A stretch of 18,246 nt of DNA from an uncultured Bacteroidota bacterium (GCA_946479615.1 CAMLGR010000098.1:1-18246); one strand, 5' to 3'. Shown: positions 6,426 through 14,163, counted from the stretch's first letter. Program-made: numbers and translations. The notes: generated by a model from the sequence alone, not told the origin.

Positions 6426-7214
6426 TTACGCATGCTTGCTCAACCATTCCAATATATAATCAGCATCTTCTTTCCAGGTAGGCAATCCTATTACAAAATG
6501 ATTGCGCCCAGGAAATTCTTTATAGTCCAATACCGAACCATTTTGTTCATACTTTTTATAATTACGATTGTTTAAATGCGCCGGTATAATCGTATCCGTA
6601 CTCCCCGATGTAAGCAATAAAGGAACATGCTGCTTTTTAAAATCTACTTTCGCAGCACTCGTCAAACCGCCACGTGCTACTGTTTTTGATTCAGGAATTG
6701 TATTGTCCAGGTATGCCTGCCGCTGATCTTCAATCGACATCCCATTTACAAATGCATATTGCCAGTCCTTGAATGACATTAAGTACGTTTTCTTCAACGA
6801 AGTAAATAAACCCAATGCCTTCCAGCCTGCTTTCAGAAATGAAAATTCATAAGGAAATACTCCCTGCGGAGGAACAGAATGGATCGCTACTCCTGCCGAT
6901 ACCAGATCCCTGTTCACCAGTATCTGTGTAATCAATCCACCCAATGAATGCCCTACAGCGATAGGTTTTTCAGGAAAAACTTTTACAATATTGGCATAAT
7001 GATCTACCAGTTCAGATAAGGTTAAAGCAGCCAGGTCAGTATCTTTTGGCTGTCTTGCCCTGAGCTCTGCAGCAGTGCCATCCTTGAAAGGCCAGGGCGG
7101 AGCAATCGTATTATATCCTTTGCTTTCAAAATAAGTTTGCCACTCTTTCCATCCATGATGGGTTACAAAAGCGCCGGTTATAAATACAACTGTTTTTGGT
7201 GAGCTGTTTTGCAT
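6426..7214 (-). CDS. Alpha/beta hydrolase
   Basis: 262 residues from the ATG at 7214. An upstream GTG at 7349 would add 45 residues with no family match, so it was not used. The catalytic triad is readable: nucleophile S90 in IAVGHSLGGL, D207 in SGSTDTIIP, and H239 in GRNHFVIG. The first strand VVFITGAFVTHHGWKEW carries the oxyanion-hole region. There is no signal peptide, so the enzyme is cytoplasmic. The substrate is unknown: the family includes esterases, lipases and related hydrolases. Its stop codon lies next to a REP-like palindrome, and the upstream gene is ended by its own terminator at 7366-7407, so it is probably transcribed alone. Confidence 0.88.
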   Translation of the reverse strand: MQNSSPKTVVFITGAFVTHHGWKEWQTYFESKGYNTIAPPWPFKDGTAAELRARQPKDTDLAALTLSELVDHYANIVKVFPEKPIAVGHSLGGLITQILVNRDLVSAGVAIHSVPPQGVFPYEFSFLKAGWKALGLFTSLKKTYLMSFKDWQYAFVNGMSIEDQRQAYLDNTIPESKTVARGGLTSAAKVDFKKQHVPLLLTSGSTDTIIPAHLNNRNYKKYEQNGSVLDYKEFPGRNHFVIGLPTWKEDADYILEWLSKHA

Positions 7215-7365
7215 ATTAGTTGGTTTGGTATAATAAGCTAAAAAACGATTGATTAGCCCAGGCAAGCCCGTTCGGGAAACGGTTAATAGCCGGGTGAAAA
7301 TACGATATTCCGTGAAGGAACGGAATGACTTTTCTGAAATTTGTTCCACAGAAGGTCACACAAAG

Positions 7366-7407
7366 AAAAAGAGAGCCGCCAATAATTAATGCTGCGACTC
7401 TCTTTTT
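7366..7407 (-). terminator. Intrinsic terminator of the LEA14-like gene
   Basis: On the minus strand GAGAGTCGC pairs with GCGGCTCTC (nine pairs, one T-G wobble) around a 14-base loop and is followed by a run of T. It lies 24 bases after the stop at 7431. Matching A and T runs on the two sides could make it work in both directions. Confidence 0.75.
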
Positions 7408-7430
7408 ATCTGCGATCTCTGCAAGATCAT

Positions 7431-7907
7431 TTATTTAGTTACCAGGCTTCTGAAGCGCTCGATATTCTGCATACTCTCATAATGAATAGGAAGTTCTTTG
7501 GTGAACCCTGCTTTTTTCACCAGTGCCACCCCTTCGATCCGTACCATTACTTCTTTTTTCCTGAATATCTCCTGTTGATTTTTGATAGCACCGATCATGT
7601 CGAGCCTGACGAGGGCGGGCACCACGAATTCAGATTTTTTCCCTACAGCTACTTTATCGCCTAGTGAAAAACGACCGAGAAAGGAATTGTCTACATACAC
7701 ATCACCACGTGCATCGCTCAATTGCACACCAAAACTGTTGGGATTATAATAAATAAGATCGATACTGGCAGTAGATTGTAATACGCCGAGGTCAACCAAA
7801 CGGATATTGCTTACATCCCTGAATTCGAGTTGCTTTACATTTTTTGAACCACAGGAAGCCAGTGCTACCATACTACCTATCAAAAGTGTAAAGATTATAC
7901 GTTTCAT
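7431..7907 (-). CDS. LEA14-like (LEA type 2) lipoprotein
   Basis: 158 residues. The N-terminus is a lipoprotein signal with lipobox LASC, acylated Cys at residue 19, followed by GSKN, so it is likely anchored to a membrane. The rest fits the WHy/LEA14 fold: LVDLGVLQSTASIDLIYYNP and NSFGVQLSDARGDVYVD, the usual line of alternating strands with the NPN motif, then FVVPALVRLDM. In plants and bacteria such proteins are linked to desiccation or general stress, but the bacterial role is unproven. It is a single gene with its own terminator. Confidence 0.85.
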   Translation of the reverse strand: MKRIIFTLLIGSMVALASCGSKNVKQLEFRDVSNIRLVDLGVLQSTASIDLIYYNPNSFGVQLSDARGDVYVDNSFLGRFSLGDKVAVGKKSEFVVPALVRLDMIGAIKNQQEIFRKKEVMVRIEGVALVKKAGFTKELPIHYESMQNIERFRSLVTK

Positions 7908-8033
7908 ACATTGAATTTAAAAGTGGGAAAAATGATTACACTCCTGATACCGAAGGATCAGGCCATTTTGCGTTAAAATCCTGTCAAGAAATCGTTTTAA
8001 CAGGTCGTTATAATCGTATTGCTGGTATCAAAA

Positions 8034-8059
8034 ACAAAAAACCGGCACAAAGCCGGTTT
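8034..8059 (-). terminator. Intrinsic terminator of the 38-residue membrane peptide gene
   Basis: On the minus strand AAACCGGC pairs with GCCGGTTT around a five-base loop, and the stem is followed by a T-rich run with one G. It starts 31 bases after the stop of the small gene at 8090, supporting that gene as a real transcription unit. Confidence 0.85.
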
Positions 8060-8089
8060 CAAATCAGGTGAATATAAGCGCTGATGCGT

Positions 8090-8206
8090 TTAGTCTATAT
8101 AAATCGCGAAGGCAGTAATCACGGCTGTCAGAAAAAATACAGCACCGATAATAAGAGCTGCCTGTACATTTTCTTTCTTTGATGTAGTTGTGTTAAATTT
8201 CTTCAT
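8090..8206 (-). CDS. Small single-span membrane protein (38 residues)
   Basis: The start is placed at the ATG at 8206, giving a basic, polar N-terminus (MKKFNTTTSKKENVQ) and one hydrophobic segment at about residues 17-36 (ALIIGAVFFLTAVITAFAIY). A longer frame to 8326 exists but its extra 40 residues have no support. The sequence AACTTTTG ends four bases before this ATG, close to the -7 consensus, and an intrinsic terminator follows the stop, so the gene has its own promoter-like and terminator signals. No family was recognised; small membrane peptides of this kind often modulate larger membrane complexes, but that is speculation here. Confidence 0.6.
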   Translation of the reverse strand: MKKFNTTTSKKENVQAALIIGAVFFLTAVITAFAIYID

Positions 8207-8541
8207 ACCACAAAAGTTTTTAAGTTTCGAAAAAGGGTTTGGAGCTTCCCAGGGATAATCGGAATTACGAAACAAATCTTCTGTGATTTTACAAGGGGAT
8301 AGGATCAAGCGGAGGTAGAGACGCAAAACTACATAATAATTATAGCTATGTCAAGCCTTCGCGGCAGGTTTTGTTTAAAAAACCTATATCAGCTAATCGA
8401 TTTTATAGACTTTAGATAAGTAGTTTGCTTACAGTTTATTATTAACATAGTAAATGTACGATAGCAATAAAAAAACCGGGTGGTATAAACCAACCCGGCA
8501 TCTCTCTCATGTCCGTATTGCCCTTGCAATTCCGGTTGCGA
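8207..8541. other. Gene-free stretch
   Basis: No convincing gene. It holds a small hairpin (AGGTTTT at 8366-8372 with AAAACCT at 8379-8385) and, at its right end, the terminator of the large secreted-protein gene. The rest is AT-rich and plain. Confidence 0.5.
8469..8498 (-). terminator. Intrinsic terminator of the 462-residue secreted protein gene
   Basis: On the minus strand CCGGGT pairs with ACCCGG, with two further G-C pairs past a one-base bulge, followed by seven T. It begins 44 bases after the stop at 8542. Confidence 0.8.
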
Positions 8542-9930
8542 TCACTCGTACACCTGTAAGACTTTTTCATCATATTGACGCTGCCAGGAACTATTTTGCC
8601 CGGTCTGTAATTTGGCCTGTTTCGTAAGATCGATCAGTTGATCACATAACCCTGCAGATATAGCCGCTGGTGATAATCCTTTTTCGATCATCAACTGATC
8701 GGTGGCTTTATCTTTCCCCCAGAACTCACTCAATAATTCATTGTATTCGGCAATTGTTATTTTAGTTATTTCGACAAAACGTTTCCATACGGCCTTATTC
8801 GAAACCGCATTTTGCGCCTCTACGGGATAGACAACAATGTTATAAGCCATGTCAACAGGACGTGTATCTTTTCCTTTCCCTGCTTCCCCGTGTTCTACTA
8901 CCGGTAATGCTTCTACACGTTTAGCATATTGATTGCTTAGTTTTTTGTTGAGCTCCGTATAATATTCATCGGTATGTTGTTGCAAAGAGCCGGCTATATC
9001 TGCCAGTTCCTTTGCATGCTCACGGATAAGCGCCACTCTTTTTTCAATAGCAATAGAAGTACTGGCCCGGTCACGATCAGCCATTCGTTTGTTTTTATCG
9101 GCCTGGGATGAATTATCTGCAAAACCATTTTCATCCATAAAGGCTTTGTACTCTTCCTGTTTTTGTTCATCATTCATATGGTCATAACGGGCTGCATAAC
9201 CAGGATCGGTCATCATCTTCTGGGCAAATGCTTTTTTTGGATCGGCCTGCGCTGTATAGGCATTTGGATTTTGCTTTACTTTTTCGGCCATTTGTTTTCC
9301 AATTGCAGCTCTTTGTTCAGGCGTCATATTTTTCAATTTGTCCATACCACCCATTTCCTGGATCATAGGATTATTTTCAAGAGAGGCCTGGGCATTCTTT
9401 GCATTCTGCGCAGCCTCTTTTTTTAGTTGTTCAGGATCCTGTTGATTAGCGAGCATCGTTTTGCGGGCCTGCTCTGCCAGGCCATCGCGGTATCGTTCCA
9501 ATCCATCGATATATCGCGTATACACATTTTCCGGCTCGCTGATCTTTACTGTCTTTTTTGCAAGAGGTAAACTTGTTACCGGTTCAGGAATACCTGCCAG
9601 GCGCGGCAGCAGGTCTTTGTCGACCTGTTGCCTGGTCGTTGGTTGCGGTATGTATACATTTCTTTTGTTCTCGATCTCTTTTCTTTTTTTCTCAGCATTG
9701 TCATCGATCCCGCGCAGGCTAAGATCAATCGTTTCTTCCAATGTCATCAGTCCGTCCGCCACTTTTTTTACGTCTTTAGGTTGATTAAGATCGGTCGTAT
9801 TCATCTTTGTCAATGTCTTATCAAATTGTTTTGACAACGCCGCATCAAGATCGTTTTTGTTCTGCGCCCTCACCTGCGAAATACCGGTCGCCATAAAAGC
9901 CATCAGCATCAATATTTTTACCTTTTTCAT
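8542..9930 (-). CDS. Secreted protein of unknown function, helix-rich
   Basis: 462 residues. The start is set at the ATG at 9930 because it gives a good signal peptide (MKKVKILMLMAFMATG, cut near VRAQ); the frame stays open to 10122, but that extension runs through the terminator of the upstream gene. The mature protein is rich in Lys, Gln, Glu and Ala, and probably mostly helical. Notable parts are a region around residues 165-240 with repeated short blocks (PEQRAAIGKQMAEKVKQNPN, then EEYKAFMDENGF) and a long helix in RVALIREHAKELADIAGSLQ. I recognise no catalytic motif or named domain. It is a single gene with its own terminator and is likely periplasmic or surface-exposed. Confidence 0.75.
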   Translation of the reverse strand: MKKVKILMLMAFMATGISQVRAQNKNDLDAALSKQFDKTLTKMNTTDLNQPKDVKKVADGLMTLEETIDLSLRGIDDNAEKKRKEIENKRNVYIPQPTTRQQVDKDLLPRLAGIPEPVTSLPLAKKTVKISEPENVYTRYIDGLERYRDGLAEQARKTMLANQQDPEQLKKEAAQNAKNAQASLENNPMIQEMGGMDKLKNMTPEQRAAIGKQMAEKVKQNPNAYTAQADPKKAFAQKMMTDPGYAARYDHMNDEQKQEEYKAFMDENGFADNSSQADKNKRMADRDRASTSIAIEKRVALIREHAKELADIAGSLQQHTDEYYTELNKKLSNQYAKRVEALPVVEHGEAGKGKDTRPVDMAYNIVVYPVEAQNAVSNKAVWKRFVEITKITIAEYNELLSEFWGKDKATDQLMIEKGLSPAAISAGLCDQLIDLTKQAKLQTGQNSSWQRQYDEKVLQVYE

Positions 9931-10085
9931 GTGTGTGTTATTTGTATTGTAAAAGAAAAGAATATGGCACAGGTAAATAAGTACAAGGGTTACGAATTGA
10001 GAAATCAACTGCATGAGATGAGTAAGAGATAATTCATAAGCAATGCCACAGTCTGTCTTTCTCATTAGTATGCTGACTATGGCAT

Positions 10086-10116
10086 AAAAAAAAGGACTAA
10101 CTACTGTAGTTAACCC
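10086..10116 (-). terminator. Intrinsic terminator of the S41 protease gene
   Basis: On the minus strand GGGTTAACTAC pairs with GTAGTTAGTCC (two G-U wobbles) around a tight loop, followed by eight T. It lies 58 bases past the protease stop and before the start of the next minus-strand gene at 9930, so the two genes are separate units. Confidence 0.8.
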
Positions 10117-10174
10117 GTTCATAATCCTGGTTTATTAATTTTTGTTTCTCAATTCTGAATTCTTTGTGCTGCAA

Positions 10175-11176
10175 TCAATCAAACCATTTCAGTGCGGCCT
10201 GTACAGCATTATCATTTAACAGGTCATTGAATAAATCATTATTGATGACTGGTATGTCCGGAGATACCTGTTCCGGTAATACTTTCTTTTTATTGGTAGC
10301 CAGCCTGGCCGTTGTCAGAAGAAAGTAGCTGTTATCATTATTATACACATAGCCCTCGGTTGAGTTGGCAAAACCGCTGCTGAATTCTCCGATCAATTTA
10401 GTCCGGCTTCTTTTTTTGAAAATAGCAGCTACACCTTCGCCGGAACTGGCGGTGCCGGCCCCGATAAGTACAGCTACATTTGTTTTTTGAAGCGCTGATA
10501 ATTCCTGCCGGAGGTTCGCGTGTGAAGTATCATCAAGGTAAAATATTCCTTTTTTGATTTCAGAAACAGATACTGGTTTATTATTCCTGTCAGTATAGTA
10601 AGCAACAATCCCATCATTGAAAAAACAGGCCAACGGGCTCATCATAGGAATAATATTGCCCCCCGTATTCATCCGAAGGTCGATGATCCATGCGGAAGGA
10701 TGCCTGGCAGCGAGACTAAGAATCGAATCGGCGAGCCAGTTGGCATACATGTCGATCTGTGACTGGGTAAAAGCCGGCATTCCCGGTATTCGTATATAGG
10801 CAATATTGCCCAGTAATTGTGTTTTGATCTTCGGTCCTTTGGCCCATTCATCTTTGAGCGATTGGGTATATCGTTTGGGCAGCATACTATCTGTCAACCG
10901 TAACTGGTCATTGTATTGAGCAAAGAATCCATGATGATCCTGTAGTTGTTCAAATACAGCAGCAATAGCAGCAAAACTTTGTTCTTTATTCAGTGTTGTT
11001 GCAGCCTGCCGGTAAGCCTGTTGGGTGGCGCTATCCCAATTCACCCGGCCGGCATACAGGGAATGTTGTTTCAGGATAGCGATCGATGTATCGATATGTT
11101 GCCTTACCGAATCGGGCAACTGGCCGGAAACAGTTGTGAAAACGAATAATGTCAATAATAAAATAAACAGCTTCAT
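10175..11176 (-). CDS. Secreted S41-family serine peptidase
   Basis: 333 residues with a signal peptide (MKLFILLLTLFVFTTVSGQ). The N-terminal helical part contains FEQLQDHHGFF, the position of the helix/His region in this family. The peptidase core has IAYIRIPGM, then AWIIDLRMNTGGN, the D-L-R-x-N-x-G-G motif of S41 enzymes, and the nucleophile site GAGTASSGEGVAAIF with S244 and E247. No PDZ domain is present and the usual Lys is not obvious, so a tricorn/IRBP-type Ser-His mechanism is more likely than the CtpA Ser-Lys dyad. It would act in the periplasm or outside the cell; the substrate is unknown. A TACTTTTA sequence ends four bases before the ATG, suggesting a leaderless mRNA. A large inverted repeat lies upstream, between it and the divergent sensor kinase. 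Confidence 0.9.
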   Translation of the reverse strand: MKLFILLLTLFVFTTVSGQLPDSVRQHIDTSIAILKQHSLYAGRVNWDSATQQAYRQAATTLNKEQSFAAIAAVFEQLQDHHGFFAQYNDQLRLTDSMLPKRYTQSLKDEWAKGPKIKTQLLGNIAYIRIPGMPAFTQSQIDMYANWLADSILSLAARHPSAWIIDLRMNTGGNIIPMMSPLACFFNDGIVAYYTDRNNKPVSVSEIKKGIFYLDDTSHANLRQELSALQKTNVAVLIGAGTASSGEGVAAIFKKRSRTKLIGEFSSGFANSTEGYVYNNDNSYFLLTTARLATNKKKVLPEQVSPDIPVINNDLFNDLLNDNAVQAALKWFD

Positions 11177-11300
11177 GGGTTAAAAGTAAACCAGGAAAAA
11201 CAGATGGAGAGCTATGGACGCTGTTAAAATACTTCCATATCTTCAATCCATCCTGTCTGCGCAGCAGTTGATTCGATCTTATTACCGTTAGCAACAATTT

Positions 11301-11442
11301 CCTTCGCGCTCCTCTGTGTCTCCTCCGTGGCTCTCTGCGTATAACTCCTGGAGTACGGTTTCTGATTAAAGCTTTACTCAGAATCTCTCTTACAAGAATT
11401 ATACGCAGAGAGCCACGGAGGAGACACAGAGGAGCGCAAAGG
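11301..11442. repeat. Large inverted repeat, 44-base arms with 54-base loop
   Basis: Arms 11301-11344 and 11399-11442 are reverse complements at 43 of 44 positions; the only mismatch is 11305 against 11438. The arms are built from GAGACACAGAG- and GAGAGCCACGGAG-type runs. The 54-base centre holds no ORF. It lies in the 390-base gap between the divergent S41 and sensor-kinase genes and looks like a MITE-like or dispersed intergenic repeat. The remaining parts of the gap (11177-11300 and 11443-11566) hold nothing I can name. Confidence 0.9.
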
Positions 11443-11566
11443 GGGCGTATTGCAATTCATTACTTCTTTATAACAATTCATACGCTGTAATTGCCAGTAA
11501 TGACAGGAATTCCCTTTTTTTGCCTGTCCTTTATTAATTCAGGAGTGTTCAGTAAACCCAACTGTT

Positions 11567-12637
11567 TTGCCCAACGTAAAAGATAAATGGTTTCGTATCA
11601 TAAGCGTGGTACTGCCTTTCCTGCTGGTGTGTTATACCAATGGATTGCTCCCCAATATTACGATGTCGAAATTGATAAGTGTGCTTGTCTCACTTTGTTC
11701 GATCATTATCGTTTGTGAAAGTACCCGGTATCTTGTCTACAACAGTCATCGCTGGTTCGGCATACGCAGCCGTTTTTTTCTGCTTTATCTTATCGGTATT
11801 TTATGGACAGCATTTATATTGGGAGTAAGTGCAGTGATCAAAACGTCGATCATAAGGGGGCATTGGGATATTTCCGTGGTGATGGACACCAGGATCGTGA
11901 TCAATGAAAAAAACCTGGTGGTAGGAGTAGTAGGGTACTCCTTGTTGAATTCGATCGTAAACTTTTCGTTTATGATGCTGGCCTATGAGTTTCTTTACCG
12001 TCAATGGCTATTACGGACAACGCAGGAAGAGAAAGATAAACTAGAAAAAGAAAAATTAAAGGCGGAGCTGTTACAATTAAAAGGGATCGTGAACCCGCAT
12101 TTTCTTTTTAATAATCTTAACTCTTTATCCTCCCTGATCAGTGAGAGCCCGGAAAAAGCACAGGAATTCCTGGACGAGCTGACAAAAGTATTCCGGTACC
12201 TGTTACGTAATAACCAGACTGAACTCACTACCTTGTCCGAAGAATTAAAATTTATACAAACCTATTATCAATTGCTGCGTACAAGGTATGGACGGGCGAT
12301 CAATATGGTGCAGGAGGTTGATAAATCGTATGAAGATCTGCTGATTCCCCCCCTGACCCTCCAGCTGCTGGTAGAAAATGCAGTCAAGCATAATAAACTG
12401 CAAAAGGATAATCCATTACAGATAGAATTGATCTCTGCCGGAGATCATAAACTGGTGGTAAGAAATAATGTATTCCGTAAAGAGGGAGGAGTAGAATCTA
12501 CCGGTATCGGGTTGCAGACGATCAATGCGCGCTATGGGATGCTTAACCGTTCGGGAGTAGTGATAGAAAAGACAACTGATTCTTTTTCAGTGATCATTCC
12601 TTTGATAAAAAACGGGGAGCAGGGCTTTTCTCTTTAA
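11567..12637 (+). CDS. LytS/YehU-type sensor histidine kinase
   Basis: 356 residues from a TTG at 11567; the frame is open upstream to a stop at 11501, and the next in-frame ATG is at 11663 inside the first membrane helices, so the exact start is uncertain. Four membrane segments (about residues 10-30, 36-57, 69-92 and 117-143) are followed by a short coiled coil (EEKDKLEKEKLKAELLQLK) and a His_kinase domain with phospho-accepting H178 in GIVNPHFLFNNLNSL. The ATP-binding part has LLVENAVKHN and TGIGLQTINARYG. This kinase class normally signals to LytTR-type response regulators, but none is next to it, so it is an orphan here. The stop overlaps the stop of the convergent gene at 12634. Confidence 0.9.
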   Translation: MPNVKDKWFRIISVVLPFLLVCYTNGLLPNITMSKLISVLVSLCSIIIVCESTRYLVYNSHRWFGIRSRFFLLYLIGILWTAFILGVSAVIKTSIIRGHWDISVVMDTRIVINEKNLVVGVVGYSLLNSIVNFSFMMLAYEFLYRQWLLRTTQEEKDKLEKEKLKAELLQLKGIVNPHFLFNNLNSLSSLISESPEKAQEFLDELTKVFRYLLRNNQTELTTLSEELKFIQTYYQLLRTRYGRAINMVQEVDKSYEDLLIPPLTLQLLVENAVKHNKLQKDNPLQIELISAGDHKLVVRNNVFRKEGGVESTGIGLQTINARYGMLNRSGVVIEKTTDSFSVIIPLIKNGEQGFSL

Positions 12638-13323
12638 ATTGAACGGATCAACCTGGCCAGGTCTTCTTCTTTGGCAAAACTGATTTTATTTTCTTTCATG
12701 AAAGCCTGTGCTTTTTTCTGTTTGCTTTCCGGCAAGAACAGGAACAGGTTGTTTTTTGTGGCTTTTTTTATATCTCCATTCGTATTCATCCAGTACCAGT
12801 CAACACTTTCTTTTATCGCTACATCTTCATTGACGGTGAAATTATATACATTGAACCCGGTGGTATAGGTATTCACTTTATTGATAGCCGATGTAGTCGT
12901 AGCACCATCATAGGCACCGACACTCATTGGTTTTATTTTGATCGATGTTTTCTTCACGAGGTTTATAGAACCAGAAGCTGCCACCTGTTCCAGAAAACCA
13001 TATTCCTGGCGATAAAAGAATACCTGTTTATCGATCAGTATCGAATCGAACAGGGTCGGGTTTGACATTTCCAGGGTATCGCCGTGATTGATGAACTGTA
13101 TTTTATCATACAATAAATTATAATTGAACAATTGGGAAGAATTGCCGCTGCGCATCCGGCTGAATAAAGCACCGGTGGTGAATTGCGGGAACCGGTAAAA
13201 GCCATTCGGTGAAAATGCCTGGGCGATATCCTGTCCGGCCTTTACTTCGGTAGACTTACGGTATTGAGCTTGTGATGAGGTATAAAGAAGAATGGATATG
13301 ATAAGCAGTACAGGATATTTCAT
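12634..13323 (-). CDS. Secreted protein of unknown function
   Basis: 229 residues with a signal peptide (MKYPVLLIISILLYTSSQAQ). The mature part has GFYRFPQFTTGALFSRMRSG, an NYNLLYDKIQFINHGDTLE stretch like parts of secreted Bacteroidota beta-rich proteins, and a Lys-rich C-terminus (KKAQAFMKENKISFAKEED). I recognise no named domain. The gene is convergent with the LytS-type kinase, with the two stop codons sharing bases 12635-12636; co-regulation is not implied. Confidence 0.75.
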   Translation of the reverse strand: MKYPVLLIISILLYTSSQAQYRKSTEVKAGQDIAQAFSPNGFYRFPQFTTGALFSRMRSGNSSQLFNYNLLYDKIQFINHGDTLEMSNPTLFDSILIDKQVFFYRQEYGFLEQVAASGSINLVKKTSIKIKPMSVGAYDGATTTSAINKVNTYTTGFNVYNFTVNEDVAIKESVDWYWMNTNGDIKKATKNNLFLFLPESKQKKAQAFMKENKISFAKEEDLARLIRSI

Positions 13324-13444
13324 GTGAAGTTATTTTGGTAAGAACGATGCATAACAATCATAGGGAAGTTACTTCGGCTTGCCGGGATTTCGTACGGGTA
13401 AATTCATTGTTGAGTAAGGAATAATGCGGCCAGGAAAGTGGGTT

Positions 13445-13530
13445 GATTTTCCACAGAGAGCCATTGGGAAAAAAAGAGGAACACAGAAATTCTTGTTTTA
13501 TAACCCTGCGGGTCGCTGTGGAATAAAATC
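13445..13530. repeat. Imperfect inverted repeat in intergenic gap
   Basis: GATTTTCCACAG at 13445-13456 pairs with CTGTGGAATAAAATC at 13516-13530, the right arm carrying three extra bases. A small CCCTGCGGG stem lies inside. It lies between two minus-strand genes for secreted proteins. The function is unknown. Confidence 0.4.
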
Positions 13531-13547
13531 GAAATAATATAGTAATG

Positions 13548-13605
13548 GAATGAGCCACAGATGCACCGATCGCATGCGCGATATCCGTGCATCCGTAGCT
13601 CATTC
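13548..13605 (-). repeat. Long hairpin in the 3' region of the small basic protein gene
   Basis: Arms 13548-13566 and 13587-13605 match at 17 of 19 positions, and an inner stem ATCGC/GCGAT (13569-13582, loop ATGC) continues the fold. Both arm mismatches become G-U pairs in a minus-strand RNA, so the hairpin is best formed by transcripts of the gene ending at 13620. No T tract follows, so it is not a clear terminator; 3'-end stabilisation or a REP-like element are alternatives. Confidence 0.6.
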
Positions 13606-13619
13606 GGTCAGCATTCTCC

Positions 13620-13871
13620 TTAGTTGCTATTTTCTTTTTTAGGCTCCATTGGTACGGGATGATCCGTCTTAACCGTTACTACTTTCTTTTTGCCGGTAGC
13701 TGTTTTATGCTTGTATTTAGTGCCGTGCGATACCTTGTTTTTGGGGTGTATCGTATTATGCACTTTGTCTTTGGGTGTTGTGATCGGTTTTTCTTTTGTT
13801 TCTGTCTGGGCTCTGGCCGAAAAAGCAATAGTACTGCCGATGAAAAACAAGAAGAGGATTTTCTTTTTCAT
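13620..13871 (-). CDS. Small secreted basic protein of unknown function
   Basis: 83 residues with a signal peptide (MKKKILFLFFIGSTIAFSARAQ). The mature part is about 60 residues, hydrophilic, and very rich in Lys, Thr, His and Pro (KVSHGTKYKHKTATGKKKVV), with no predicted fold and no Cys. Such low-complexity secreted peptides are common and fast-evolving in this phylum. A long hairpin follows its stop at 13620. No function is assigned. Confidence 0.6.
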   Translation of the reverse strand: MKKKILFLFFIGSTIAFSARAQTETKEKPITTPKDKVHNTIHPKNKVSHGTKYKHKTATGKKKVVTVKTDHPVPMEPKKENSN

Positions 13872-13935
13872 GATGTATAGTTTCCGATAAAGAGGAAAAA
13901 AAGGTGCCAGTAATGGATATGAACTGTTGCAGAAT

Positions 13936-13952
13936 GTTAACCGTTGGTTAAC
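13936..13952. repeat. Short perfect hairpin
   Basis: GTTAACC and GGTTAAC form seven pairs around the loop GTT, just past the end of the toxin pseudogene on the minus strand. There is no T tract, and the role is unknown. Confidence 0.4.
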
Positions 13953-13963
13953 CGGGTCGGCAA

Positions 13964-14163
13964 TTAATAAGGGATCTCATCTGGATTTCTTCTGTTGTCC
14001 CATATTGAAAGAATAGAAATCTCTTTCCTATGCCTATATGAGGATGTGCGGCTATAAGGCTTATTGCTTTTTAAATATACTCATTAAGCTTTTTACTGTA
14101 AACAGGGGAGTGATTATTCAGTAGCCAGTATTCAAGAATTTCTTTGCGATCCTGATGATAACT
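13964..14163 (-). pseudogene. Decayed RelE/ParE-family toxin gene
   Basis: Reading the minus strand from 14163, one frame gives YHQDRKEILEYWLLNN and YSKKLNEYI, then a TAA stop at 14071-14073, then KAISLIAAHPHIG in the same frame. A second frame gives EISILSIWDNRRNPDEIPY and a stop at 13964-13966. DRKEILEYW, AHPxIG and ILSIWDNRRNP are, in this order, landmarks of the ParE/RelE toxin family in Bacteroidota. The central part (about 20-25 residues between HPHIG and EISIL in intact members) is missing and the frame is shifted. The usual N-terminal strand is not clear. No partner antitoxin is recognised upstream on the minus strand. The gene is therefore inactive. Confidence 0.75.

Noticed and set aside
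7215..7349. 45-residue N-terminal extension of the alpha/beta hydrolase from a GTG
   Set aside because: The extension does not fit the fold, and an ATG at 7214 leads directly into its first strand.
7957..8010. Small inverted repeats (GTTAAAA with TTTTAAC; CCTGT with ACAGG)
   Set aside because: They are short, AT-rich and mutually exclusive, with no associated T tract or ORF; likely chance.
9931..10122. 64-residue N-terminal extension of the large secreted protein
   Set aside because: It crosses the terminator of the S41 gene and would bury a clean signal peptide that starts at 9930.
13358..13603. 81-residue and 62-residue minus-strand frames in the gap before 13620
   Set aside because: They overlap the hairpins at 13445-13605 and read as low-complexity sequence without a family pattern.
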